A stretch of DNA of 64,000 nt from Apostichopus japonicus (lineage: Eukaryota; Echinodermata; Holothuroidea; Aspidochirotida; Stichopodidae), in assembly GCF_037975245.1 (NCBI RefSeq), contig NC_092579.1, positions 4,550,001 to 4,614,000 on the forward strand. The letters are read 5' to 3'. Positions 1-13,390 of this stretch are shown here, piece by piece. Position 1 is the stretch's first letter. Each line of letters opens with the position of its first letter. A model generated the notes under the pieces. That model saw nothing but the letters and a program-made list of their open reading frames with translations, had not been told where the DNA came from and searched no databases. Both the position numbers and the translations under genes were made by a program.

Positions 1-838
1 TGAGTTGGTAATTAATTACAATTGATTTGCACTACATTGTTTAATGAGTATCAACATAATTGGAGAATGCAGAAATATTGATGAACTGACTTAAAATAGC
101 AGCCGGTCTTTATGGAGTTATTTAAAAGGCAATTTTAAGTAGTAAAACTTGCTTTAATGCCATTTTGGCCTTTGAGAATGTGAGTGATGGTGGCCTGTAT
201 AATATTCAAACTACTATGGAGCCAAAACTAGTTTTGTGTACTACAGTGCTCAGATAACTGAGTTGCTGAGTAACTAAGTTGTAACTTAGAGTAGCCTCTT
301 GGAATGGGTATGCTGTACCACAACAATATGTCCAGAGGGCCATGCCATGAAAGGAGCATCAGCACATCATCAGTGTAATGCTATAAGCCTCAAACAGTTC
401 TTGACTCTTTAAACCTGCACTGCTCAGACCACCAGGCCAATGCCCTAATCACCATAACTCTCACTAATGCAACCAAATGTCCCAAGAAATAATAAGTTAA
501 ATGTATGTATTTAAACTGTATTTTGAAGTAGGAAATACTTGACAATGCTTCTTTTGTTATGAAAGGTTTATCACGCCAGACACATTCAGTAGTCTATTAA
601 GGTCCCATGAGCACAATTCAGGTCCACTGAATGCCACTTGGCTCCTGCTTTTAAAAGCACCCATTGGTCATGGTCGAGAATCATGTGGTTCACTCACATC
701 CGGTAAATGGAACATAAAACGACTGACCCCGGAGCAGGATGGGATCAGCTACCCTTAATCGCAATATCATGAGTGCCCAAGTCAAGTTTTGCTGGTTCCA
801 CATGACAATAACAGTCTCTCTTGTTTTTTTCCTTTCAG
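1..838. other. Intron or upstream DNA of the SAMD3-like gene
   Basis: No convincing exon seen. Around 410-480, read on the minus strand, there is a faint resemblance to the tRNA-like head of the SINEs at 48.6 and 49.4 kb (a GGTTTAA box B-like string). It is too weak to call. Confidence 0.4.
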
Positions 839-2649
839 ATCAATGTAGAATTTGACTTAATGTATCCTGAAAAATCCCAGAATTTCCTGACTAAATGGGA
901 TGCCTACTTCAAGAAGCGTATCATAGCTGTAGGAAAGAAGTTTTCAACAGCTGTGGCCTTGCTAATCAATTCTTTTGATGAGTGTGACAGTAAGTTTGAT
1001 CATTTTTGTTCAAGTATGTTGGGGTAGTAGGTTTGACGTAAGTCTGTCCTATGGATTGGTGTGTTCATTCAGAGAATAATGCCTACATTAGAAAGAAAGA
1101 CTGCCTTAAGCTCTTGGAATTTTTAGATGTGCCCTTTAATTAGTTAATTAGAGAGGCACTGTAAAAGTTGTGGGAGGTGGATGGGAAATCTCCATACCAT
1201 TTGACCTATGGTGCATTTCTGTGATGTTCTAATTCTTTGATATTGTTTCTTTTCATTTTAGAAGACATCTGTGCAATATCTGCTCTTATCTACATGTTGC
1301 ACAGATCTGTCAACATGAAGAGGTCCAGTTATGGGAAGCTGGCAACTAGTAGATCTGGAGCTGTCCTGTACTTTATACAGAATATACCTGTAAGTAAAAC
1401 CTGTAATGAATTAATGGATATTTACAAGGGGCCACTGAAAAACCATGCAAATAAGTGATGCTTTCATCACACTGTTAATAGTAATACCAGTATCCAACCT
1501 ACCCATAGTGCTGATATCATCCCCCATAGTCTGCAATAACATCTTTCCAATTGTGTATTTCTTTCTAAACATGTTTGCTAATACATAAAGTAGCACCAAT
1601 GAGACCGTTGCTTTGTTATATATATCACTGAGTATGGTACAGTGTGGCCTTCAATACATGCACACTGGGACTCAGAAAATGCAAACACTGGCATATATGT
1701 GAATTAAGGCCGGATTTGTTTTGATCTGATCTTGTTTAATTGTTCACATTTGCCAAACAGCCTAAATGTTGACAATAAAGTGCAGTATATGTGAAAGTGT
1801 GATTATAGGCTTACTGTGAGCAAAGGAAGAGACAATTTGGTGTCTTGACACAACATGTGACCTAACGATCTTGTCAGCATTGAAACCTCATCACAATACA
1901 TATTTTTTTTTTTTAAAATGTACTAGCATTCTAAACCAAGAAAATGCCATCCATGATAGGTTCGGCTATCCCTTGCTTATTATTATTATTATTATTGGTA
2001 GTTGTTACACTGGTCAAAGTTTCTTTGCAGGCCATCCTTCATTGTATACATCACATGTAACAGACATTGCATATGTGGTGACCAAAGCTAGCTCTGCCCT
2101 CTCTTGCCAGTCGTATGTATTGTCATTATTCTTTCCTAGGGAAATACAAGTACTGTATCCTTTGTTTCTAGGTTCCAAGTTAAGGAATCCCATGACATGA
2201 TTGATTTATCGATGTCAGGAGTTCTCAACAATTGGGTTCATTTAAAATGCATTAATGGGTTAAGTTCACTCCCTTGACAATTCTATAATAATATTCCTTT
2301 AAATTGATTTCATATCCTTACTCAACAGGAAGGCACAGATGTTGAAGTTGCAGCCCGAGAAAGGAACGTCTATCGTCAGCCATTTATACTTTCTGTTGGA
2401 CATGAAACTGGCCATCAGCAATATTTCATTGTAGCCGACAAAATGGCTATTCCAGCTGGGGAAAATATTGTGGAGGCAGCTGACATGCTCTTCAAATGTC
2501 ACTATGTATTTAATGTTGAATACGCCCCACCTCTCCAGCAATTTTGGGAGTTTTTGGCTTCTGTGATCTATGAAGTCTTGCCACCAACAGAAGTCAAGTC
2601 TCTTGTGCGAAGCTTAGCCACATCGGTCAGAGCTGTAAGCTTTCAGTAA
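839..2649 (+). CDS. SAMD3-like protein, C-terminal three exons (5' part outside window)
   Basis: Three exons with matching GT-AG phases: 839-989, 1262-1389 and 2329-2649 (stop TAA 2647-2649). The first exon opens after TTTCAG in phase 0 and its start motif (FDLMYPEKSQNFLTKW) looks like an internal segment, so the gene begins upstream of the window. The last exon encodes a hydrophobic C-terminal block ending in EYAPPLQQFWEFLASVIYEV. This resembles the C-terminus of the SAMD3-like proteins that are multicopy in fish and echinoderms, with a conserved 'F.V.Y....... F......I' pattern. Their biochemical function is unknown to me. A possible donor (GTAAGC) lies just before the stop, so the last few residues are uncertain. 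A dyad-repeat array at 4125-4402 follows on the same side, which suggests the gene belongs to a mobile element. The family assignment rests on remembered pattern similarity, not an alignment. Confidence 0.6.
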
Positions 2650-4124
2650 AAAGGGAATGTTGTGATTGTATTACATTAGTTATTTTCACTGTTGTAGCCA
2701 ATGGCAATTAAATCTTGGGAATCCAATACCCCTGTGATTGATTATTTCCTTCTTTGCTCATGTTGGAAGCATAAACATCTCAAGGTCAAATCATTGTTTC
2801 ACTTTGGTGGAATGCAAAGATCTTTTGGAACATAGTACCTGTATGACATTACATAATTCCTACTTAAGTTTGTTTGTTAATTTTCTTGCATTTAAATACG
2901 CAATTGCTTGTTAACTTTAACCACAGATATACATTGGATAGAAGTCGCTTTACATCATCTGACAATGATAGATGTTTGCCGCGAACTGAAGATGTCTCAC
3001 ACCATTTTAAATCCATTCAAATCAATGATTCACGTACATGATTTGCATGTTAAGTGAACAAGATTCAACTGTTCGGAACCTGTGTGGCAATTTGCTCAAG
3101 CTTCAAACTTAAAACAGGGAATACTTCAGACTTGCTCAAAGTTTTGGCAATCTTCTATACCGTCTGTTTTCATTAGAAGTGTAATAAGTAATGCTATTAG
3201 TAGCATGCATAGTGCATACTACCATGGACTGTAGGTGTTCTTGTTTTGTGGAATTCCTCTTTTAAAATTAAATATAACATCAATAATGACAGGCATTTTA
3301 ATTGCTTACTCACATCTTTGCAACGTCTGCGCATATATCCTGAAGATTTTTTGTCTTTATCTTTATTAAGGTAAATCCAGCGTAAGACAAATTTATCAGG
3401 CCCTTGATTGCCTGATGTTCATGTTCTATAAAAAACGACAGTGTAGGCTATTTGTTTGCACTTCAAATGTTTGAATCGTGCAAACACTAAACGTTGCTTC
3501 TCTCCAGTGCAGCTCTGTGATGTTAATGTATTCAGTGACAGAGATAGAAGCAGATAGATTAAACAATACACGAGCTAGTACAGGAATTTACACGAAGCAT
3601 AGAAATTATTTTTTTAATTAAGTCAATTTTTAGCTGAAAACATTAGCTCACACCAATGAATTTAATTCTATTTCATATTTGAAGCCAAATGTTAGACTCT
3701 CTTACATGTTATCCCTGTAAGGTATCTACAATTCTTGTTCAACTGATATTATATCCAAAGTATAGTGTGTTCATTGATGTTGAAATATCATTTGTTTTCA
3801 ACCATTTTTTTTTAACTTTCATTGACCATGTTGAAATATAACATGATTTGTTTAACATTGATCCGAATAGTTTATTGTGTTTTCTGGTGTTTGTGTGGAG
3901 AAAAAGACTGAAATTAAGACCACAATAATTCAGAAGCCGTTATGCACCTTTCAGTAAATTCCCCTGCATTAACAGATCATTGAATGTTGTCGTTGATGGC
4001 CTTAAATGCATCTATGTTGAAGAATTCCAGCACTTATCCAACACGGAGGATCAATAGAAAAGCTTGTTCAATCCAGAATTTGCAGTTTATAAGATTGACA
4101 GTATAGCTGTGATGTGTAATAATT
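2650..4124. other. AT-rich interval after the SAMD3-like gene
   Basis: No ORF, RNA gene or repeat is recognised here. It is probably 3' untranslated and internal sequence of candidate element A, between the last exon and the subterminal array. Confidence 0.4.
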
Positions 4125-4418
4125 CAGTCTAAAGGACCGACTGTTCAGTCTGATATCAGTCTAATAGACTGAAAGTATTCAATCTAATTAAGACTGGTGC
4201 TGCAATAAATCAGTCTAAACTGCTGACTGTTCAGTCTAAAGTGGTTTGATTTTCAGTCTATTAGACTGAAGAGTATTTAGTCTAATTAAGACTGACCTTC
4301 AGTCTTTACATTTCAGACTGGAATTCAGTCTAAGTAGTCTGATCCCTTATCCCATCCATCATTAGACTGAAATTTCAGTCGATTAGACTGAAATTTCAGT
4401 CTCTCATTTTAAGAGAGT
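4125..4418. repeat. Dyad array CAGTCT/AGACTG, probable subterminal repeats of element A
   Basis: About twenty half-sites CAGTCT or AGACTG lie in 280 bp. Several are joined as near-perfect dyads (CAGTCTAATAGACTG, CAGTCTATTAGACTG, AGTCTAATTAAGACT). The array ends in CTCTCATTTTAAGAGAGT. On the reverse strand that reads ACTCTCTTAAAATG, close to the ACTCTAA termini of element B. The arrangement is what a DNA transposon with subterminal binding sites would show; the left end would lie outside the window. Confidence 0.6.
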
Positions 4419-4439
4419 ATAGTAAATAATATAGCAGAT

Positions 4440-5830
4440 AATGGACCCCCCTCCCCCACCAACCTTTATTTCCGTTATTTCCGATAACCCTATATCCAAT
4501 CTAACTTGTCTGGAACCATCCTTGAAGAGATTGTGTCAGCCAATGAATAAGCCATGTTTCTTTGATAAATCTTAAAAGATCCTCCATTAATTAATTTGGC
4601 AAGACAGTATTAAACGCACTTGAAAAATCAAGAAAAAAACCCTTTGTTATAATTCATTCCCGGAATAACATTGTGTCTCATTGAGATTGCAAGTTACAAT
4701 ATCAATGAGAGACAATATCTTGGATTAATCAAACGTTTGATACCTGCAATACATGGATTCTTCGAGTGGCTTGCAGCTTCCGTTTTGGAACAGCAAGTGC
4801 CTTCTCCTTTCTTATGTCGAGCAACATTATGGGTTAACAATCCCAATGTATGGAAACCAGGGCTGAGGGTGTATCAGTTTGGTGAAGTTCATTTGGTTTG
4901 TATGTACATGTTCTGACTTGGTTAATTTTTCCAAAAGGTCTTTTATAACTTCCCCTATGATCCTGAACTTCTTAGCCTGTGGAAGAAAACATCCAAGGTT
5001 CTGTCAAGTGGAAATCAGCTGGTATTTGCATGTTTTAATTTGTCATAATACTGGTATTTGTTTATTGAACTGTTTCCATTCACATTGAAAGGAGACAGGA
5101 AACCAAAAGAATAAAATTATATCGCACCCAACCCCCCGCCCCCCCCCCCTCGACCACCAGCCCAAGTGGCACTACGACATTACACATTGGCAAAAAAATA
5201 GCTCTATGCCATGACTTTTAAAAACCAATTTACTCCCGTACCGTGCAAGATAATGGACTTAGATATTTTAGGGATAAGTTCATCACAAGGATCATGGTGA
5301 TATAAGTTCATTATGATGATTTGGGATTCATTTCCTTAAATCATTAGGTATGGTTAGGCTAACACTAAGAATGGCTTAAATTAATTAACCTTGGTCGATG
5401 TATTTATAGTCTTCGCGGTTACAATTAACAGTTGAGTGATTTATTCATCATTTTTATACGAGTTACACCAATATGTAATCAATGTCCGTCAGTAACTTAC
5501 ACCACCAGTTTCCTCATTGACACACAGCTCTAATTAAATGTATCGACATTGTAACACCGATTTAGTAGAGAAAACTAGCGTTAGTCCAGACTACTGTCCA
5601 TAGCTACTCGCGCAACAGATACATCATCGAATGTACAGCAATCATAACACTAGGTATATTTATGTTGACCCACTGGCCATTCTGTTTTCACGAGTTATGC
5701 TATCGTGTATGCAATGCTGCATAAATCAATTAAAAGACGAGCTGGAAATAATAAAGATATAACCTTCCAATAATCCTGGGTGTTTTCAAATGGCAGTTAG
5801 TTGGTTCTCAAATCTGTATGACATGGTTGT
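4440..5830. other. Intergenic, nothing recognised
   Basis: AT-rich sequence with a C-rich run near 5133-5150. Short open frames at 4671-4916 and 4879-5088 show no family motifs or splice context. Confidence 0.5.
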
Positions 5831-5864
5831 TATACTCGGTTTGTTCCCATAGGCCTACGGGACC

Positions 5865-6140
5865 ATTTCGGTTTGAAGGGGGGGGGGCAGAAACTTTTGT
5901 GCCCGAAAGTTCACATGACACTATCTAAGCGGAGCGCCACCATCGGTTGGCGCGTAGCGTACAAGATTTTTTTTTGCAAAAAAAAAGGCCTCTCAGATTG
6001 CCGGAAATGGCACTTCTGAGGCCTTGCAAGTTGCATCAAAACATTCTTTATTTTATAATCACTCTCCCAAAAATTTGGTAAATTAGAAGAAGAAAAAATG
6101 GTAAAATCACTTTGAAGGGGAAAAATAGGACAATATTTTT
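5865..6140 (+). repeat. Interspersed repeat with ACTATCTAAGC hairpin, copy 1
   Basis: A G-rich run is followed by ACTATCTAAGCGGAGCGCC at 5920-5938 and the hairpin GCGCCA(loop)TGGCGC. Next comes a block containing GGAAATGGCACTTCTGAGGCC and GCAAGTTGCATC. The same ordered blocks recur at 24919 and 26179, so this is a dispersed element, non-coding and of unknown class. Confidence 0.65.
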
Positions 6141-6465
6141 CTTAAGCTCCTATTTAGTTACCGCATTTACTATGTTAACATTGTATCAGCTACTTCCAGA
6201 AAAACATACATTGTAGGCCGGAAAATGTCGCTGTGTCGGGTGAGACTGCAGTTTGTCTCACAAAATAGTATAACAAATAACAAAGAATATGATAAACCTG
6301 TACTTTTAGGCTTGTAGGCACTCCCCCCCCCCCCCCCAACACCATCCATGAAAAAGAAAACGTTTCTTATATACACTCATGTCGGGGATGTCCAGGTATA
6401 CAGTTAACTAGTTAGAACAAATGTTTACTGCGGTTTTTTCACTTCAGAGACTGCTAATCTCCATG

Positions 6466-6690
6466 CATGCATGTCACCACGATTGGGCGATTGTGCAAAA
6501 AGCGTGGTTGTCGGGCAAAATATGAAAAAGATTCGGGCAAGCTACTGCATATTTATATATATATATTGTTTTCTCCTCTTAGGCTGCCCGAATTTGTCAG
6601 AACTTTTGCCCGAATTTCTTGTCTTTTTGGAAATTTTTTTTTTGGGGGGGCAGTCTGCCCCCTGCCCCCCCCCGCCTCGTACGCCTATGT
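6466..6690. repeat. GGGCAA / poly-G-C repeat ending in TACGCCTATG
   Basis: Contains CGGGCAAAATATG, GATTCGGGCAAGC, GCCCGAATTTG and a G/C homopolymer block, then ends CGTACGCCTATG. The same vocabulary (ATAGGCGTAGG, poly-C, AATTCGGGCAA, TTTTCGGGCAAG) is in the insertion at 25559-26028, so the two are related MITE-like copies. A short TA run has expanded inside it at 6554-6566. Confidence 0.5.
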
Positions 6691-6719
6691 TTGTTCCAAA
6701 GGGTAACATTCGTCGTTAG

Positions 6720-9700
6720 GCAAAAACGCATGGACCTTAGACAATTGTGTTACTGGGTGGTTAATGACTGAAGTATTTGTCAGTATGTGAAAACGAGAGA
6801 TGGACCTTAGTTGGACATTCGTCAAAAATCAGTCAGAAATAACTAAAAAATAGACAGTTTTAGAACTTCTAACCCTGCTCAACCGATTCTTCACCCTCGA
6901 AATATATAGGTAAGAACAATATTTAACTCAGTTTCGCCAAAAGTGCACATTCGCCACTGCGAGAAAACGGGGACGACTTGTTATCGATGAAGTGGTGTGT
7001 TACCGGATTTTGGGTAATTAATTAAGTTTCGTAACTCATCGGGAAGCGATTAGAGGGTTGGGGTGTAGGGTTGGCGAACCGTATGCACAACGACGACGAC
7101 AACGTGCGTTCTCTATGATTCGTCATAAGTTGTTGCACGGACCACATGTTATGAAGCTAAGCTAGTAATCGTACGTGATAACGCGCTTCCTATAAATAAT
7201 TATAACACGGCTAATACACTGCGATGACGATATTTGATTTTAGGCCACTGCACATCTGGCTGTCTTACAAAATATGAACGTTTATATTGTCCATTAAGTT
7301 CGTCAAATGTATTAAAGTCCAGATTTTGGACAATAAACGAAAATCATCCTTCTGGAAAAATTGTAAAAGAGCACCATGTTTGTCTTTCTGATAAAATATG
7401 TAAAAGAACATGTAAAAGAGTTCAAACAGGAAACAAAATCTGCTGATAATATGATATCATATGATAATGATGAAACTGGCAAAACATTGCACAAGATCGC
7501 ATCTAAGGACCTTCAATTGTTCCAAAAAAAAAGGTAACACCCCTCCATTACACCCCTCCCCAATAACAATCGCAAAATGTGCTCCCCCTTGCAAATTTCT
7601 GGCTACGTCGCTGTGTACAGTGTTTCTTCAATAGTTTTCTCTATGTATGATTTAGCCCAATGAAGATACATAATTCAACAGAAAAGTTGTGTAAATTACA
7701 CCTTGGTTATTCGCGTAAGTTTTAGGCAGGAAACTTCAGACTAACTACGCTCCAAAGAAATATTAATTTGTTCAGCTCAAGAACCATATGTTTCAGTGAC
7801 GTCAATAAACTTTCGTGTTTTGACATTTTAAGCCCCGTGTACCCCTATCATTCTTCTGATACAGTGTATATCTTCAAACTTCCAAGAAATCCCTACTGAT
7901 GCTGACGTCACGATGAATCTGATTGGTTGAAAATTCCGTTATTGCAAACCTGTTTGGGAAAAATAAAATCGCGACCGGGACTGGCTGTATCATTAGCTCA
8001 ACTGCAAGCTTTCAGCTGAGGTACAGCTATCGTGCGATGTTGCCGAAGTTCTCTCTTTTTTTGCCACCGTGTTTCAAATACTGCCGTTCCGTCATCTTTT
8101 GTCATCGACATTTCGTGCGAGGTTTGTGTGAGTTAAGTTTTTATACAAACGATCATATTTTATCATATTGAAGATTATTTGAAGACACGAGGGTCATTTC
8201 TGAAAATACTACTCTTCCTAGAGCTTTTGTCAAAATCTTCTGAAATGTTGTGGATATAGCGTTTGAATGGTGGTGAACCAAAGTTGTTCGGGAAAAAAAA
8301 CTTGTCGTCATGCGAGGTCCCAAAACAGGGCCTTTTGTAAAGTTTTGAGTTATGAAGACACGTTGGCCACAGATCATATGCAATGATCATGAAATTTGTT
8401 TTTCAACTTTATGGTATTCATGACTAATATGCGTTTGGTGTGAGTAGCAAAAAATGTCTTCCATGTTCATTTTCTCGTTTATTTTTTTAAATAATATAAC
8501 CCGTGTGAGACTAGATCAAGTTAAATATTTATTTGTTCTGCAGGCTTGCTATGTAATTCGATGTCATATCTGTAAGGGACCTACTTGGCAGATTTTTAAT
8601 TTGAACTTTTAAACAGTTTGTGTGTGGAGAAGACATGTAAGAATGACCAGCATTGTTGAAGCCGATTCCGATTTCTGCTCTATAACGATTCTCTGTGGCT
8701 CGTCGATTGTAAACAAGTTGCAGGTCGTTCTATTATTGTATGGGTGCAATTTACGTAGGCAATTTTGGGTCAGCACAATACAAACGTGATATCCACAACA
8801 TTTGAGCAGATTTAGCAGAGGAATCATTTTTTTTTACGTTTCTGTTCTATCATTGTATGAATGAAAACTAAGAAGTTCATATACTGTAGGTTCTTTGTTT
8901 TTTCAATGGGGCAAAGTTAATCCCTAGTAAATAAGTATAATGATCTACTGCATAAAATAAGTTCGTGACAGTGTTTCCACTTTAAAGGAATACAACTTTC
9001 TCACATTGTACAAACTATGTCTGCTAAGAAGGAGCGAAAGGCCAGGGAAAAAATGTGATGGGAGGAAAGGATATGACATCGTTGTCTAGTGAATGTCTTA
9101 TATTTGTCGCACAAACCAATGGATTAAAACAGCTCAGAAATTTTCAATCAAAACAACTTTCTCAAATAGAAACTTGGGCTGAGCTTCTGCAGCTGTGTGC
9201 ACCTTTTTTGTATATTAATATTCATAAAAGACAACTGTTTATGTGACTGTTAAGGCGGGGTTAGGAAGATTTAGAACTGTCTGGGAAAATGTTTTAGTCT
9301 GATTTGGGTCGCACATAATAAAAGGGAGTTTCTACGCTATATTTGATAATGATCGTTATAAGTTTGAGAGTTTAAGAGTTTGAGAGTTTAAGAGTGATAT
9401 CAGAATTAGAAGACGAGATTGGGGACAAGCTGACGAGTGAAAACTTTGAAAGACAACTGAAGTGAATTTTGTGAGATTCGAGAACGGTTTATATATTTTG
9501 GCTAAGAAAACTTACTTAAATAAATAGGGATAGCGATTTTATCGGAACAAAGAGAGAAATAGAGAATGATTTAGGGCCGTCCAAAACTTAATGGCACTGA
9601 GGCAAATTTGTTTAAGTGTAACTTTCGTTCAACTGTTCTAGAAAAGTACAATCTATGGACTAACTACTGCTTGCCACCCATTAGGAACGGGAATACCGGT

Positions 9701-9777
9701 GGGCGTTGAAGAGAATTATTGTTGGTCGTTCTAATTAATAACTGGATATAGGTCGCCAAGTTATAATCGCTAGCGAT
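6720..9777. other. Intergenic, nothing recognised
   Basis: AT-rich, with only short open frames (7234-7446, 7923-8171, 8153-8383, 8609-8827, 9055-9246). None has family motifs, paired splice sites or codon structure that would support a gene. A short direct repeat of 'gtttgagagtttaagagt' lies near 9363-9393. Confidence 0.5.
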
Positions 9778-10255
9778 AGAATACAAAACTCTGCTGCCAG
9801 GCTCATCACATTAACCTCAGCAGCTTCCCACATTACACCAATTTTGAACAAATTACACTGGTTACCGGTTGAACACAGGATCATTTAAAAGACCGCTCTT
9901 TTCGTTTGTAAAATTCTGAATAATGTTGCACCTGTGTACCTGTCAGAACATGTACAGCCGTTTACAGACTTATTCGTCAAGCACTTCGTTCGTCCAGCAA
10001 AAACCTACTCCAGGATCGTGTTTCAAGGAATCGGTGGGGCCAGATATCCTTCTCCTGTGCAGCCGCAAAAGTGTGGAATAACTTACCTCAATCAGTAAGA
10101 CTTGTCAACAGCCTTGGACCTTCAAGATAAATCTAAAAACTTACCTGTTCCAAATATCATTTATGTAACCCTTTTCTGTTGTTTTTGCAAAGCGCACTGA
10201 GCACCTTCGGGCGGATACCGGCGCTATACAAAGTGTCTATTATTTTAATACGAGC
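9778..10255 (+). pseudogene. Degraded LINE (L2/CR1-like) ORF2 C-terminus and 3' tail
   Basis: In interrupted frames the + strand reads QNSAARLI, LNKLHWLPVEHRI, then after a stop KTALFVCKILNN-APVYLSE, and in another frame FSCAAAKVWNNLPQSV and ALYKVSII. These are the standard landmarks of the post-RT C-terminal region of L2/CR1-type LINEs. Several stops and at least one frameshift make it a dead copy. Its 3' end, AAAGCGCACTGAGCACC...GGATA...GCGCTATACAAAG, is the LINE tail also seen in the SINEs at 48.6 and 49.4 kb. Confidence 0.85.
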
Positions 10256-10772
10256 AAACTGATTTATGTATTTTAAGTAAAGAAAAAGAAAATTTGTCTC
10301 AAAACCAACGATTGAAAATTTATGTCATAACTGATATTAGTACGAGAGTAGTGTTTCAGCAGAGTCGGCGAAAGTTTTTTGCTGTATCACTTTGTGACCA
10401 TTTTGTCTTTGACAGACACTCTGGCAAAGTAGACAACAAAAGTATGTAGAGTTCTTGAATACATTGAGAAATTGACATATTAGAGAAGGCGATTACTTCA
10501 TAGTCATGTCTGATGGACTATTCTCTCAAAGAGAGAAAACTACTGATAAATTACTTAGTTAAATAATCTCTTTACAGAATATAATACTAGGATAGAAACG
10601 TAAGGTCCTTGTATACATTTATAATAGTAAGAAGTTGTGAAGATTTTGCTCTCAAGGTTAACTTGAAGAAAACATGAAGATATGATTTCGTAGCTGAACA
10701 CTGACAAAAGAATATTTGTTTTCCTCAAAATCTGTATCCAGTATACTTCACTGTTGACAGTTTCCATAGACA
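10256..10772. other. Intergenic, nothing recognised
   Basis: AT-rich sequence between the LINE remnant and the TA tract. No gene or repeat identified. Confidence 0.5.
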
Positions 10773-10779
10773 ATGTTGT

Positions 10780-11394
<615 letters not shown>

Positions 11395-12841
11395 ATCGAT
11401 TACAAGGAAAAGCAAAAGTACGACCAAGATGGATTCAGATTGGTGGAAGCAGGTCCCCTGCCACTTTAATTGGCAGCTTGAGAGGGACTGTACCGTGGAT
11501 TACAAAACACTTGTAAACAAACTCGACAGTCAACTTGAAACGAGAGACGAGGTAGGTTGGAGAGATTCAGTATGTGACCTTCTGCTTTTTCGAGGGTACA
11601 TAGAGGTCTTCCCGAAGTTCAAAGAAGTGAACCTTAACCCGGTGAAGGCTCGTGAATTCTTTCTTCAGGGGGAAGAGGAGGCTCGTGAACTTGACGATAA
11701 CCAAGAGCGACAGGCTTGTCTAACAGTGTCGTCTGCAAACCGCCTTTGGCTTCTGGAGAACTTCAAGCAGGGTGGCTCCGCGGCGCCTAATGATGAACGA
11801 GAAATGCTGCTCAAAACGCTGACGGAAAATTGGTTGGCAAAGCCAACAGCGCAGTCAGAGGAGCTTCATGCTTACATGTATGTAATAGAGGGATTTGCTC
11901 TGGCCCGTCTTGGGCTCACTAGATGTCAAGAAGCACTGCAAAGATACAAAAGAGCGACAGAAGTAATCCAATCCAAAGCATCTTGGTTTCACACATGTGG
12001 TGAATTGGTCGGACGGTTAGCTCGCAAAGATACCAAGAGCAACACCGACCGGTACGATGAAATGGACGAGGAAATTAAATACTATGAGAAGGCTATCGAG
12101 CTAGATCCAACAAATGACGCTGCCCGGTGTGAAATGGCGTCAGTTTTGATCAGAATTCCAGAGAGAAGCATTGAGGCGAAGCGACTGATTGAAGAAGCTC
12201 GAGACGAATCGTGTCAAGTGATTCTCGTCAAAGCTCGTTTTTATCGTAGGCAAAACGAGCTTCTAAAAGCGCTGGAAGTGTTACAAAAGGGTGAAAAGTT
12301 GAAGACGCCTAGATCAGACATATTCTTCCAAATGTCTCTGATATATAGTCATGTTGCAAAGCAGAGTAATAATCATGATGACAAGTACAGGTATCTTCGA
12401 GGTGAGATGAGTTGCATCGACAAATGCCTCGAAAAGGAGCCTGGACATTACTTTGCACTTCTCAATAAGGCCTGGGCTCATCACAAGTTGAAAGAGTATG
12501 ATAGAGCAGAGGAAACTTATTTGGAGGCGATTGAAAAATTCAAGTCATCTGAACAAAGTCACTTGGAGACACAGCACCGGTTTGTCCAGCACTTAGTGAA
12601 GTCAAATAGTGGCCGCAGAGTTACGGAGAAAGCTGCATCGATTTGTGAAGAAATATTTGATTCTTGTGTGAAAATACTGAAGGAAAGACCAGGCGAGATG
12701 GAAAATAAAATCACAGGAGAGTGGGGATACTTGACTGAAGCTACAAAAAACCTTAAAAAGTATTACTCCAATATTCCAGATGGACATGTAAAAATTAGAC
12801 AACTTCAGTTTAAATTATTCCAGGTAAATATTAAGGATTAA
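11395..12841 (+). CDS. IFIT-like tetratricopeptide repeat protein
   Basis: Coding starts at ATG 11429, in good Kozak context (AAGATGG), and runs 470 codons to TAA at 12839-12841. The frame opens upstream at 11369, but the N-terminus CHFNWQLERD appears 11 residues after the 11429 Met, as in vertebrate IFIT proteins. TPR-like helices lie at about residues 147-180, 212-245 (YYEKAIELDPTNDAA) and 343-375 (AWAHHKLKEYDRAEETYLEAI). The length matches IFITs (about 470-490). IFIT proteins bind non-self 5'-ends of RNA in the cytosol and are interferon-induced in vertebrates; whether this one does either is unknown. TTTTCAAAG at 11386-11394 is a good 3' splice site just before the ATG, giving a non-coding first exon plus one large coding exon, as in vertebrate IFITs. 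A consensus donor CAG|GTAAAT at 12821 leaves the last five residues in doubt. Confidence 0.82.
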
Positions 12842-13146
12842 TTAATACCTTTAATGTTACCCTCATTTAAAATAAGACAAAATGTCTGCCAAGAATGTGT
12901 CATTTTACTGTAAATCCATAAATTGCAAGCAAGAAGATGAAAACATCTATTGAATGGAAAGTACGGTAGGCATTACATTTATCACTATAGGCATTACATA
13001 TCACTATAGGATACATGCGTACTTTACGAGAAAAGCGTGGTTCTTACATGTTTTGTTGACTCATACTGTAAAAGTATATGGGAGGATGTGATACTTGTTT
13101 GTATCTGTTTGATTGCGAAAAAAAGTTCCTCTATAATATGCAACCA

Positions 13147-13390
13147 CACTCTAACAAATGGTGTTAATGTTTTAACGCCTAAATTAACACATTTTTGTAA
13201 CACTTAATGAACGCGTTTTAGTGTTAATCGGATAAGGTATTAACACGTTTATGTGTTCATGTAAAATTAACGCCTCAACGCGTCTTCAGCCATGTAACAC
13301 TTAATTAACGCGTATACGCGTCTATAACAACAATTGTGTTTTAAAAGCAACACTAGGTGTTGAAACAGGGATTAATGCTTTAGCAAGCAT
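13147..13390. repeat. Element B left subterminal repeat array
   Basis: Repeated GTGTTAA / TTAACAC / AACGC(G) half-sites, many arranged as dyads around AATT or TTAA. It begins at the terminal CACTCTAA motif. Confidence 0.65.
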
